Origin: Montifringilla adamsi
Lineage: Eukaryota; Chordata; Aves; Passeriformes; Passeridae
NCBI GenBank assembly: GCA_017590115.1
Contig: JAGGNK010006571.1
Location: 434,001-498,000, forward strand
DNA: 64,000 nucleotides
Reading direction: 5' to 3'
A program made the translations under genes and the position numbers. The notes below the pieces were generated by a model. That model saw only the letters and a list, made by a program, of their open reading frames with translations, ran no database searches and was not told the DNA's origin. This document shows, in pieces, positions 11,578 through 24,647 of the stretch (its first letter is position 1; the number at the start of each line of letters is the position of its first letter).

Positions 11578-14530
11578 GCTTTAGTCTTAGTCTAAAGCAG
11601 ATGATGTCACTTTTCTCTGTGCTCCTCTGTGCCCTGATGAGGAAGCCTTGCTAAATTTCAGCCTTAGGACAGGCCTTTTCTCCAGGAGCAAAATGACATG
11701 CTCAACTTAGGGCCACAAAAATGAGTGCAAGTCTAACCTGTTTGAGCTTCCTCCAGCATGGATAAGGGATTGATTATGCTGATTAACATAAAGTGCCCTT
11801 AGACCCAGATTTTATAGTAAGCCTTATTTGGAAACAATTCACTTTATTCCCACTGGACAAATCAACATATTATATTTTAATAGGGAAATATGTTGAACTA
11901 TTTGTTTCCACTTTGTTTTTTCTTCAGTTTTCCTATGTCATATCTCAGTTGTAAAAATCTCAGCCCCATTTATCTTCTATCACTCTGATAAGTGGCTACC
12001 CATTTTCCCAAAGCTAACTTGTTTTCAAGACCTAGCTGTTGCTACTTTCCTTTAGTTGTATTTGTGGGAACCAGTAAAACCTAGTGCACAATGCTCATTT
12101 AAGCTTACTGCTTTTCTAACTAATCTGGGAAAGTGGGAATTAGATTTCTATATGTCTAATATAGCTTGTTTTTTGTATGAGGAGAGTTTTCAAGGTCTTA
12201 ACTCTAGATTTTATTTTTTTTTTTTTTAGTATTTAGAAGTAAAATGAAGGAAAGATAGGATTAAACAATGAATCAACAAGATCTTTAAGGCATCTGAAGC
12301 TTTCTCTTAGCTCCAGTCTTATGCACAGAATAAGAAAACTTTGAACTAATTCAGTTCCTTGCCTCCATGTTGTATCCAAGGTAAGAATAAATATCTATAA
12401 GGATAAGTACTAACACACCCATCTCAAGCCCATTTTATGTTTTTACTCAGTCACAGCTTATACTTTATAATGAAATGCAGTACAACAGTAATGATACATG
12501 TTCAAATGGAACTTGGAGAAGTGGTAAGCAAAATTGCTTGTGACCTGCTGCAGGGTTAGAACAAAATCTAATTAATTGCTTATTAAACTGTTCATGGTGG
12601 TTATACATAAACAAGCAGGATTTGCATATGCATTCACTCTTCAGGTTTAATTTAAGCCAAAGAATCGCACTCGCTGGAGTAGACAAAAATGTAAAAACTA
12701 TATAAGGCTAGATAGCAAATAGGAAAAGTGTGGTACATTTCTTGATTCCCTTACTAGTAAAACAACCAAATAGAAACAGAAAACCTGTCATAGAGTATTT
12801 GCAACTTGCTAATTTAGACACAAGTTTTATTGGCCATGTCTCCAGCAGTAGAAGCCATCCTTAACTAATAATGCCTAAAACAGATTGAGAAAATGAAATT
12901 AATTTAATTATGAGATTTTCCCTGACAGCTTTACATTATCCTATCCAATAAGTCCAAAAAAGTGTTAATAACACTTTAAAAAGTGAGACAGAGTAGATCA
13001 GCAACTGATCTGCAAAAGTGAAATAACTAGAGAACTGAGTGAAAAAGAAGGTAAAAAATAGAAAGAAAAACCATGAAGCAGCTCAAACTTAACAAGAAAA
13101 TGTGAAGTTAGTCTACAGACAAGATGATGGAGCATTTTTATATAATTTCGGAGTTTTTTACAAGTTTAGATATTGACAAAGTAGAATAATACAACTTTCA
13201 TACAACCAACACCTTCTTTATTTGATAGAAAAGAATATAAATAATGCATGAACAATCCATTAAACCTTTCTAGTTCCAAACATTACTGTATCTTATAGGT
13301 AGTCAAAATATGAAAGTCAGTTATGTGAGCACTTATCATTTACACTGGTTAAGGCACTGTCATTTGATATTCTGGATCCATATAATTAGGTAGAGAAGTT
13401 GTAAACTATAATCCCATGCTCTGTGGCAGTGTGATTAGGATTAAGTACATAAATCAGTTTTGCATGTTTAAGTGTTAATTATTCCTAACTACTAATCAAT
13501 TAATGCATTTTTATATTTTTTTCAAAAGAAAGATCATAAAAGCTGTTTCATTTTTTTATTAAATCAATATTCTATAAACTCTTCTAATGCTTACATATAA
13601 AAAGTGGTTTCACCCATTTTTCTTATTAATATAGTTTTCCATAAAGAGCCCTAGTGCACCTAAAATTACCATCCTGGAGAAAAATGTAAGATTATAAATG
13701 AGGCACCATGCCCTACTACTCAGACAGTAACATCACATATTTTCACCTAATGGTTACATAGCTATCAGAGCAGCAGATGTGCAGTTAAAAATCTGATTTC
13801 CTACAGCTGTATTTTGGGTGGAGAAGGCTGTTGAGAATGAAGTAACATGAAAAGCTTCTAACTCTCTCCAAGCACTAAGCAGACAATGAGGCTCCTTTCG
13901 AATACTCCGCAGCACAGTACATCCAACATCAGTGAAAGCTGGAGCACTGCAATCATCTACAATGCCAGTGTTTCTGTTTAGGCATGCCAGAGCAGCAACA
14001 TTCTGAAATTCTCTTGCACATGATAACCACAATCCACACAAACTGCCTCTGTGGGCCTCAAAGAGCACCTGTACCATTTTCTGTTACTTTGTCCCTCAAT
14101 GGGTCTTAACATCAATGAATAAATAGAAAATTTAGCAAAGTACTAGAAGAACCTGGAGTTTGATGGAAAAACAAGGTTCAAGAACCTATAAGAGCCTCCA
14201 GAACCACTATCTTTTATCACAGTTTGTAATCACCAACCCCTAACCTTCACTGAGTGGGTTATTTATTTATTTTTCTCACAATAATCAAACAATTAATGAG
14301 TATTGCTTTGCCTTATATTAGTAAAATTAAAACTTTGTTGCCTTTCCTATGTTTTAATGTCAAAGCTTGGCAGAGCAGAATTTACTAGTGGTGGAGTCAT
14401 TCTTGATCAAGACCCCACTGCCACAGATATAATTCACAAGCAATTTCCATTCCTTTTCCTGTTTTGCTCACTTCAGCTCAGCAGCATGGCAAGCACCTTA
14501 ACATTTTCTGAGGAGTATAGCTTTCTTATT
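11578..14530. other. Unique AT-rich non-coding stretch
   Basis: No gene recognised. Homeodomain-like TAAT/ATTA clusters occur at about 12895-12912 and 13480-13505. A 107-codon minus-strand frame at 13754-14077 has a protein-like composition but no recognisable domain. A good plus-strand splice donor (CCAAG/GTAAGAA at about 12380) follows a good acceptor near 12313, but the intervening segment has stops in all three frames. Confidence 0.5.
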
Positions 14531-14549
14531 AAAAAAAAAAAAAAAAAAA
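14531..14549. repeat. Poly(A) run, 19 bases
   Basis: Uninterrupted A-run preceded by 'cttatt'. No retroposon body was recognised upstream, so it is simple low-complexity sequence as far as I can see. Confidence 0.9.
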
Positions 14550-17500
14550 TTGGGGCAATTAGCTATATGTAAGGGCTGTGAAGTTCTCCTACTGACCACA
14601 TTTATCCTTCCCTGCAATATTTTAAGACTATTAGTAACAGCAGCACCCTCATGAAACACATACCTTAAACTGACATGTCTGAGACAAAAAGTTTCAAAAC
14701 TCATTTACATGTACTAAACTGGTGCATGCCTGCAAACAACATTTGACAAGCTTGGCAGAACTGATTAAACTTTGCCTGTGCTCTGGCTCTCCCCAGCCTC
14801 TCTCAGTTTCTGTTAACCGCCGTGAGTGATGCAGGCTCTTGTATGAAATCAAAGGGCTACAAAGATGGCATACAAAATATCTCAAATCAACCAACTTACT
14901 TGCTTTTAAAGTAGGCTCTGCTATTTTGTTGAAAGCCCTTACAAACCAGTATTTTTCTCTCTGCACAGGAAATAGACATTACATTTTTTTACCTTCACCA
15001 TGTCAGACACAGAACCTACAGACATTAGAGCATCATTAATTTATTACTTAGGTTTCACTGATAGGCCCAAGAAGATTCAAAAAACAGCATAAATGTTTTA
15101 TGTAGATATTCAGTTGCCAGTATTGCCTGGTTGGGATTTTCTTTGGAATGGAGCACATAGCTTCTACATCTTCTCTAAGACCATGATTTGGATAAACAGC
15201 AGAGTTCCAGTGATTATTTAGTCAAATGAAAAGGCTACTCATGGTTTCTTAGGATAAAACAAAGGGCAGAGGGCACCTAGCCTATTTTTTCCATACATGG
15301 ACACACTCCTGATTCTAGCACATCCATTTAATGATGTGAATTACGTTGTGTGAGTAACACATTTTGGTGATACAATCATTCCAACCTTATTGGGGGGAAA
15401 AAATTTTAAAAAGAGAAATTATGCATCAGACAACAGACAAAATAGCCATGTAAACCAGATTAGGGCATACCAGTGGAAGAGGATAGCATAGTCTGTTTTC
15501 ATCTGCTGCATTACACAGGTCATAGGGCCTGGCTGTGACATATTAAGTCTTTTGAACATTAAGTCTCAACTAAAAGACTCTATATGTGACTTTGTTGACA
15601 CAGGAGAAGAGGAGTAGTGGGGAGAAAAAAAATAATTTTAAAATTTGTGAGAATATTAAAAAGGGATTTGGCAAAGGACCAGGGGAGCAGAAGGTAAAAC
15701 AGGCAAAAGGAGAGAACGTTATACACCAGGAAAAGTGTAGGGGGATGAGGAAGGAGCATCAGCCAAAAGAGAGCACTGTGAGCTGGTGAAGGATAGATAC
15801 AGACAGATTTTAGTCCTTGATACACTGCAAGAACATCTCCACCATGTTGAAGGAGTTCTCAGTGGTTCAAGAACCTCATGCTCTATGTTAGGTACTTCAT
15901 GGTGAGCTGGCATATTTCTTGGTTAGACCATTATGGCTGTTCCAAAGGGCCCCCTGTGTCTGAGGAGTTATTCTGGAATAATTTCCTCTGAAAGATATCT
16001 AACTCACGTGCATCATGACCACCCTGAAAACTAAGATCATTGTGAATGGAGAGAGCCAGGAAGGTTGCTTCAGAAATGTATTTTCCTGCTTGATAACTGA
16101 CTGCTGATGTACACATAGCCTCAGAGAGCAGGATCAATGTTCAACTATTGTCTGCTTAAAATGCTGACACCTAAACACAGAGGAAAACCAGTATAAATGC
16201 TTGGAGGGGCACATACTGATGCACTACCTAATCAATTAACCCCAATTTGAAGATTTCACGGCAGTAAGTTTCTTAATTGGAAAAGAAAGTGCTATTGTGT
16301 TCTAATCATGGCTGGATACAGGAAGATCTCTTCTCATACATCAGTTAAGTGGACTCAACCACAACAACCCTAAATTATGTAAATATAGGTATTAACTCAG
16401 GAAACATTTGAAGCCTATTTGGAAGGTCTAAATTACTTCAGTAGTGAGGCTGAAAGCCACTCAAGCATGCAGAATAAAAAACCCTGCACTCACTGAGCTG
16501 AGATCACGCTTTTATTAAAGCAGAACAATAAATATGAGTTGCAGGTTGGCATCAAGTTACTCAATATGAAAAATCCTTAAATGCAAATATGAGAAATGCA
16601 GGAAATTCTTTCTTCAAGCATTTAAGGCTGTATGATAAAGTATAGGCACTGGTTCATTTTCCAACAATTTCCAAATGTGACTATCTTGTCCTCAAAGACA
16701 AGATATTGCAAAGCACAAGCCAGTAAACAATTGCCAAATTTAAACATGGTCATTGCCAGAGCCTAGAGTGAAGGTGTGGCATAAATTCCACGCTTCTGAC
16801 CTATTTCAGAACATCAGTTTGCCAGTCTAATGTGTTTGTTCACCTTCAAAACACCAGTGAAGGAATTAGATAATATCACATAAAGAACTATTATACTTCA
16901 TCTTTCATATTGTTTTTGCAAGAAAAGGATGAAGATTCATAGTCAAAGTATTTGTGTTGGAGAGAGACAACTACAGTGAGCTCTCGAGATCTCACAAAGC
17001 AATAAACAATACACCTACATAGGAAATCCTGGAGGTAAAGTGATACTGTCATAGCAACTGACTGCCAGAAAAACGACCTGACTTTTGCAGCACCAGCTGC
17101 CCAGAACTGAAGAGAAACTCCAAGATACACCAGACATAGGCCTCCCATGCCCCTTGAACAGTCAGAGACACGCAAAGATTAATAAATACAGTAGCATTTT
17201 TCACAATAGCCTAAATGCTGTTAAACATTTCTGCTGCATAAAGTACAATGAGCTGAACAAAACACAAACCATTTTATTTTTGACTCTAGCCAACAAGCTT
17301 CAGAGCACACACTGTGCACAAACTACGATTCCTAATGCTTTACAGCTGGCAGTGAAGTGATCATTTGCAATAGACACAATTACAGGACTACTCATTCATT
17401 AGGCACAGTCATTGTCAGACAGTTATGAGGAAGCCCTTCTCCGAGCAGCAGGGATTTTTAAAAGTCTGGAGAGCTGACAACCCTCCTTTTTCCATAGGTT

Positions 17501-17712
17501 GTTCAGGAGCTCCTCGAAATTTGGAGCTCGTGAGTCGACAACAACCCTCTGAGGAAGTCACCTGGAGATCCTCCAGTTTATTTCCTTTCCCAGAGAAACC
17601 CTCCTGCATACAGAATTCCCATGGAGCTGTACCTTGTTCCTCAGCCACCACATCACACTCATGGAGGTGAATCCAGGACAATAAAGATGTAAGACGAAAA
17701 AAAACAACCTGT
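14550..17712. other. Unique non-coding stretch
   Basis: No recognisable gene or interspersed repeat. Open frames are all under 100 codons and overlap on opposite strands. Confidence 0.55.
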
Positions 17713-17766
17713 CTCTCTGGAGATGATTTTTTTTTTTTCCTCTCTGGAGATGATTTTTTTTTTTTC
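17713..17766. repeat. Exact 27-bp tandem duplication
   Basis: Two identical adjacent 27-base units (17713-17739 and 17740-17766). Each is CTCTCTGGAGATGA followed by 12 T and a C. Perfect identity including the T-run length implies a recent duplication or strand-slippage event. Confidence 0.95.
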
Positions 17767-19355
17767 TTGGAAGGTAAAACATGAGTTTTAAAGCCTCATT
17801 AGACAGAGAAAGACTTGACTGTGACCTTTTCATTTTTGGAACAAAGATTTGCGCTCTTGATTAGAATAATGTTGCTGTTATCACCTCCCATTCCTAGTAG
17901 TGCACGTCAGTCCTGATTTTTTCCCTGAAACCTCTGCACAAAGCCAGCTATCAAATGTATGCATGCAACATTCACATATGACATTGACATATGCAGCAGA
18001 TACAAAAGCACATGAAAACTATTTTATAAAAACTGAATTTCCTTCACAGCATAATACCAACACCACTGATTTTTTCTTCAGTTACTATCAGTTTCTTTCA
18101 CTTTGTTGAACTCTGCCACATGTGGAAAGATAAATTATGTATTGATTTTTTCCTCTGTTTAATAGCCTCATGAACAAAGCGGTAGTAGTGTTGAAAATGG
18201 TGCTTCTGGGACAGAAGGGACATAACCTGCAGAGCATTTTGAATCACAGCTCTCTTTTGGGTGTTTTTTCTGAATTTAACAGACTTATCACCACAGAAGC
18301 ACACTTCCAGAAAGTGCATTCTGCTGATTGCTCCTCAAATTGGAGCAAGGGAGAGCCATATGCATCTATCAGTATAGTTCTTCTGCCAACAGTACAGCAC
18401 AACTAATGGTCCTTTTCTACCTCTGTCTCACTCCCTTTGCTCCTTCATACATTTTATGACAGCACACCACTCTCAGTGTCGCTGTTATGTGGCTACTCCC
18501 ATACCTGGTATCTTTTACGTGCCTATAAAAACCATCCTCCTGGTAGAGCTGCCCCAAGAAATGCATCACTGACAATTTCAGCCTTAGGTGAGCAATCACT
18601 TCACCATAATTCATTGTGCCATGCACAATTATAACTACTATAGGTTACTTCTATATTGAACAGTACAAATCCTTCAGCTATTAACGGCACTCTTCAGAAT
18701 GCAGCAGTCATAAAATATTTCATTTCTCTCCTTTTCAAGCACATTTTGTGATGGTGAGTTAATTCAGCTAAGTTAACTAACATCATGAGAATAGTTCCCT
18801 CAAGGTATTTTGCTATTTTATTTGAAGTCCCCAGCCAGAATAGAGATCAACAATGCTGGAGGGTGTGCAAAAAAAACAAAACTGCTTATTAAGATATGCT
18901 ACCACAAAAGAGGTGCCACAGAGTTTTAGGCTCTACTTCAAACACATCTAACAATGTCAATCATCATTTGGTCCACAAAGTAAATAATAACACATATTCC
19001 AGCAGGAGCACTCCTTTTCTTATCGACATTTAAACACCAAATTTTTCCTTCTTGTTGAAACATTTAAGACTCCAAATGTTTCACAAAGCATTATTTCAGC
19101 TATCTGGATTTCTGATCAGAAACTAAGAGCAAAACAAAGACCTTAGCAGAAAGGGTAAAAAAATTTTACTAAAACAAATATAGATACACAATTTTTGAGA
19201 AAACAGCAGAGTACATCAGAATTTTATCTCACTGAAAACATTCTACATATCACATTTGAACATTTTTTCAAGCAAAATATGTGGCTACATAAAAGAAAGA
19301 ATTTCTGTCCAAAACAAAAATCTTCCCATACAAATACAAAATTTAACAGTTACTC
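17767..19355. other. Unique non-coding stretch
   Basis: No gene or repeat family recognised. Confidence 0.55.
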
Positions 19356-19357
19356 CC

Positions 19358-19393
<36 letters not shown>

Positions 19394-19448
19394 AAAAAAA
19401 AAAACAACCAAAAAAAAAAAAACCCACACAACAACAAAACCACTAAAA
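19356..19448. repeat. A/C-only low-complexity tract
   Basis: About 93 bases with almost only A and C on the plus strand, including an unbroken run of 33 A at 19359-19391 followed by A-runs broken by CC, CAACC and CAACAA. It faces a complementary T/G tract 55 bases downstream. Confidence 0.95.
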
Positions 19449-19502
19449 AAAAATGCAAAAAACTTCTCAGAAGCAAATTTCGGTGACCTCAATGGGTTTA
19501 TG

Positions 19503-19627
19503 GGTTTTTCCATCGCTATTTAGGGTTTGGGGTTTTTTTTTGTTTTTTGGGTTTTTTTGTTTGGTTGGTTTTGGTTTTTTTGTTTGTTTGTTTTTGTTTG
19601 TGGCTTTTATTTTGTTGGTTTTTTTTA
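19503..19627. repeat. T/G-rich low-complexity tract
   Basis: About 125 bases dominated by T-runs with GG, GGG and GTTT interruptions (TTTG/GTTT microsatellite at about 19580-19600). Together with the preceding A/C tract it forms a large imperfect inverted repeat with a short unique spacer. Confidence 0.9.
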
Positions 19628-21705
19628 ATGTTCTGAATGTCTGAATTTTTCAAATATTTTATTTGGGAAAAATCTAATAAAAGTCACATAAGAAAAATCC
19701 ACAGCAAGATTCAATGCTATAGTTAAGGAGGACAAGCATTCCCATTAGCTTCATCATTAATGCGAGATGTGTGGATTCTCTTCTCTACCCTCTGAAGAGA
19801 AGCCTGCTACATCTCTCATTCCTCCAGAAGAACTCTAAGCAATGGGCTTAGTCTTTCCTACTCACACGTGATGGCTGTTTAAGGAGCCAGTGAAAAAGTG
19901 ACTTCCAGCAGCACCTGGGTACTGCATTAGTGGTGCAATGCATTGCTGGTGTAATGCAGAGAGCATCACACCCAGCATGTCCTAGCCCTGGAGGCATGGA
20001 TACCAATCTAACTGAACAGAGCACCAAACTGACACTCTGTGTCCCAGACATCTGTCAATGCCCCTCTCTGCAGGCCACTGGCCTCTCCTTCACCTCCTGC
20101 TTCTGGCATGGAGTACTATACTACCCTTGGTTTTATTACAAGTAAATAAAATAAACTGTCTGTTTAAGGTTGCAAAAAATCCTTTCAGTCACCAAAGCAT
20201 TTCCTTGATTTCCCAGTCAGCTTCTATTTATTTTTCCATGTGCTTGTTTTTTCCATTTTGCTTCACTGCGCTGGGTCCTAAACCCTACTTCAGCAGCTGA
20301 CTTGGACAAAATATTGATGCACACAATTCTACCTACAGCCTTCTAGGGAAGTGTTTGCAGTCCATTTCTCACGGCTCCTCAAACTCATTCCTTTCTTCCT
20401 TAAAGCTCAGACTCTGTCCCATAGGAGAGTTTATGACTCTACTGGAGAGTTTACAAACTGGGCAGCCCCCATCCCTTGAGCTCATCACAAGCAAGAGCAT
20501 CCCTCTACAAAGCTTTGTGTGTGTCACTGCAACCTCACTCACTTGCTGGTTTCTCCAAAGAGTTTATTTGAGGATTTCCTTATAACTTACAAGAAACTTT
20601 TTTATTATTTGTGGGAGATTATGCAATAGGCAGGGATGGTCTTTGAATATATCAAATATTCTGCCTGTCCTAAAAAAAAAATGATTGTATCCTGAGTAAA
20701 ACTAGAGCCTCAGCTCTGTCCTCTACACAGAACAGAGCCAGCTACCACTATGCATAAAGCAACTTCAAAAGCAAGACCAGATATTTTCTTTGTGAAACAG
20801 AGGCTATTGGTAGCAAAGAAACAGTTTAAGTATGAAGCTGAGACATAACATGGAATAAAATGGTGAGTCCAGTGGTGTGTTTGTGTAGAACAAAAGAGGG
20901 CAAACACAGCTTCCTTCCAGCTCCTGCCCCAAAACTGCCTTCTGTGCTCATTACCCACTAATGGTCATTGGCTTTCAATGGAAGGTGAAGTAACTTGCAC
21001 GTGTCTTCAAAATTAAAGGTTTAAGACTTTAAATTCTTATTCAGTCAGGAGCTGTTCCCTTCTCTCTGCTTGAATTGTGTGGATTTTTATCAAAATGAGA
21101 TTGCAAGTCTAGTGACACATATTCTTGTCCTTGTGAAGAAAGGTGGCTTTAAGGTCACCTATGGCATATTAGGTTCCTCACCCCGAGGAAAGGAGACAGA
21201 AGAGGATTCTCTGCTACAGAAAGCAAAGATGAATCAGAGACCACAAATGCTGATTTTGGTGTAAACTCTGGATCTATGGTAACATGTGGGAAAGGATTTG
21301 TGGTCTGGATCTGAATGTTTAAAAATTCAAGAGTCACTGTTCTGTCATTTTCTACCCTACATGTCCACTCACCCTGCACATTTCTAAGGGTTTAAATTAC
21401 TGTGACAATGCTCAAAGTGCAGGGCTGGCTTACATTTAATCAATATTATTTATATTAAAGTACTGAGATACTGAACTCTTTATTTGATCAGTCATCAACA
21501 TGACAGTTGATACCTGTGTTGTGATGGCTTCTTCCATTTGTGCAAAAAAGGCTCTTTTATAAGTACAGCAAAAAGGGAGAGAAGATAGGGAAATACACCG
21601 GTTGACAAATCCCTGAATACTGAGATTTTTCTATCAAAAATAAAAAAACAAACAAACCCAAACCAACCTATTAAAATATTCCTGTTTTGCTCTTCTGCCT
21701 GAAGA
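19628..21705. other. Unique non-coding stretch
   Basis: No recognisable gene. Slightly higher GC at 19840-20140 without identifiable content. Confidence 0.55.
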
Positions 21706-21734
21706 TACAGGTAAGAGATGTTCTCTTACCTGTA
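21706..21734. repeat. Perfect 13-bp hairpin with 3-base loop
   Basis: Arms TACAGGTAAGAGA and TCTCTTACCTGTA flank a TGT loop. Because each arm contains CAGGTAAGA, both strands carry a near-consensus 5' splice site. Such tight perfect hairpins are typical products of template switching during replication. Confidence 0.85.
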
Positions 21735-24520
21735 CTAGAAAATGTAAAGCTGTAAAGGACAATGTCCTCTGATGAGTTTAAGGGAATGTTCTGCACCATT
21801 TTTCAGGTCAAAAAATACTCTATTCCACAAATACTTGAGTGAATGGCAAGGTATATCCAAGTTGGTAAAAGCACCATATCTAAGGGTCATGGAATCAACC
21901 ATTAGGAATACTATGACACTTAAGAGCACAGTAGTACAAACACAATTTTGCATAGTTTATACAAGTGTAGACCCTACATGAATTTGTGTGAACCACAGCT
22001 AGAAGACTGAAAGCACATCCATTAACACTTTACTCTTATCCACCTTTAGACATCCCATATGCCAGTTCAGTAATTTAGTTAAGTATCACTGAAATATGAT
22101 GGACATTTATCATGACACAGTTTAAAATGATGAAGTTTCAAGAGATTTACTACATCCATCACCATATTTAAAAAAAAAAAAAAGTCACAGAGTTCCTGGT
22201 TGACCTGTGTGTTTCATGTGCAACATGATTTTACCTATCAGGGAACTACTGAATGAGAAGTCAACACCAACACAAAACACACAATCCTACAGCATTAAAG
22301 CCTGGTTTACTTTCATTTCTGTTGAGATTCATAATTGTGTCACTTGCTGAGCTGTGTTTTTCTGCTCCTTACCCCTGTCCCATCTCTTCAGCACTATTTT
22401 ATTTATTTTTAAATCCAAAAAAAATTATAACAGACTTAGTGCAACAGTAAAGGTAAACATTTCAATATGCAGAAGTCAAGATAATACAAAGTTATTGTTC
22501 CCAGAGCTATATTGATTTTACCACACTGAACACACTCTACAAATAATTGTATGCATGTATTACTATAGCAACAATTTTATATAAATCACTCAGCATAGCC
22601 AAGCAATTTCTACTATGGGAACCTTTATATTTTTTATTTACCTGACATTTTTTTATCTATATTGTTTAACTATTGTATTAAAATAGTTTAAATTTTCTCT
22701 GCTTTATGTTATAGTTTTACAATACACTGTGGCTTACTCCAATACACTCCACTATTGGCTCTACCAAATACAGAGAATTTGGGATGTTTTTACTATAGAA
22801 GGTAAACTTTAGGAGCTTTCCCAAGTTCTCAGCAACAAGTGACTTGAAATTAAGAGTGAATTACCAATGAAAATTTGGGGCATTTCTGTCAAAATATACA
22901 GAAACAGTTCCAGAAACTCTTCTAAAGCTTTTAAAACATGTGTTCTACTTTATAACAATAAAAGCACCTCAAAGCTGAAAGTCTGGACATAAAAGGAATT
23001 CAAATTTCCATTTAATCATCAAGAGTTAGTGTAAAAGGAGGATGCAAAATTATACCAATTCTGGCAAATTAAGCAACTAATTTTTTAAGGAAAAATTACT
23101 ATACAGAACTTGCATCCCAAAATCCCAGATTCAAGTATTTACAAAAATTTCTTAAAAACAAAACCAAAAATTACCATCATCAAACCAAATAGCATCCCAG
23201 TTATATATCTTTGAAACTAAGCTCAAAGTAATGGGATTTTCCTGATAAAAAAAGCAAAAATTTGTAAAATGTTCATCATCTCACAGAAAGGGAAGAAAAA
23301 GGAATTCTCACCTGTGGAAGCCCAGTGAGTAAGTCCATAATACTTACAAATACCCACTCCCTTGGTGAGGCCATCCTGCTTACAGTCCTTCAATGCTGGT
23401 GCTATGCAGGACTTCCAACTTTTTAAGCAGCTACTCAAAGTTTTGCTGAGAAATAAAGGCCAAACCTTCAAAGAAGTAAAACACCTTAGATACTTTCACA
23501 GCTGATGTAAGCTGACTCATTTTACTTCTCTCCACAACACCTGTTTTTTGTCTCAGCTGCTGATGCAGTAGCTCATATCCACAATAAAACACCTGATGAC
23601 ATCAAGCTGAAGAGAATGCAACAGCATTTTCCCTCCCTGACACCACCTGTGGCTTTCTGGATATGTCTGAAAGATGGGCAGTTCTCTCTCTCCCCACTTC
23701 AGAGACAAAATAGTAATATATTCTGACCAACAAATGCAAAATGGAACTGTGATTTTACAACATATCCCAGGTATCAAAAAAGCAACTGTGTCCCAGTCTG
23801 TTGGTGATCTGTTTATACTAGAATCCATTTTTGTTTCTGTAATTTATGAGCCACAAAGTCATCTAGAAAGCAAAATATCTGAATATCTCTCACAGAAACC
23901 ACTGCTAGGCATTTCCTTAGAGTTAATATTAATACTGCTTCAGAGTATGGATCTTTCTAATTCCAAAATCTAAAAGCCATGGAGGTAAACCATGTATCCC
24001 TAAATAAAGGGAACACAAGAGAGTCAGACTGATGCCTTAATTAAATGCAGGACAAATTATACTGGAGTTAATATTTTAATTCAAACTATGGTATTTTACT
24101 TTCTTCCAAAGCTCAGGTTTTTCTCTCTTGCCTGATAAATCCTGTTGGTCTGTATTCTCTTCCTCTGTTTCAGCTGCTGAGGACTTTTGAAGTAAGAAAA
24201 TACTAAATGAGGATCTCTCCAGAACTTGGCTGCATTACTTCAGTTTGCCAGAGTGATTTCTTTACCAAGAGTCCAGCACTGAAAGACATTTTTGCATTTT
24301 TAAGGCCAGAAAGTCTACAGCTGAGCTGACCAATGATGATTGCAGATGAATTTTGATCCACATCTATTTAACAGCATCTTTGAGTTAGTGAACTCAGTCA
24401 AGGAAGAAGGGAACAACAAAATTTATGGGGTTTTTTCCCCAGAAATTCTAAAATATAAACTCAGTAAAAATACCACTTGTCAACCATCTAGCTCAAAATA
24501 ACATAAAATAAACATCCTAT
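21735..24520. other. Unique non-coding stretch
   Basis: No gene recognised. A 134-base minus-strand segment (23312-23445) with splice-like borders is discussed among the rejected items. Confidence 0.5.
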
Positions 24521-24542
24521 AAAAAAAAAAAAAAAAAAAAAA
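24521..24542. repeat. Poly(A) run, 22 bases
   Basis: Uninterrupted A-run about 105 bases upstream of the LTR at 24648. No retroposon body was recognised before it. Confidence 0.9.
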
Positions 24543-24647
24543 GGCAAGCTGAGTTTCAATTGAAATTACTCATGATTAAGGATCAAACTAAAAATACCTT
24601 AATTAAATCCATCTGCACATACTGTTTGTCTCGAAACTTTAATAAGC

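Noticed and set aside
12313..12380. Plus-strand acceptor/donor pair with CCAAG/GTAAGAA
   Set aside because: All three frames contain stops; at most a non-coding exon, with no further evidence.
13754..14077. 107-codon minus-strand frame with Cys/Trp-rich protein-like composition
   Set aside because: No family match by eye, no splice or polyadenylation context; chance length.
19195..19486. Lys/Asn-rich and Phe-rich frames across the A/C tract
   Set aside because: Translated low-complexity repeat.
23312..23445. 134-base minus-strand segment with CAG/GTGAGA donor and pyrimidine-rich acceptor
   Set aside because: Length is not a multiple of three, a second strong donor lies inside it, and composition does not differ from the flanks; most likely a pseudo-exon.
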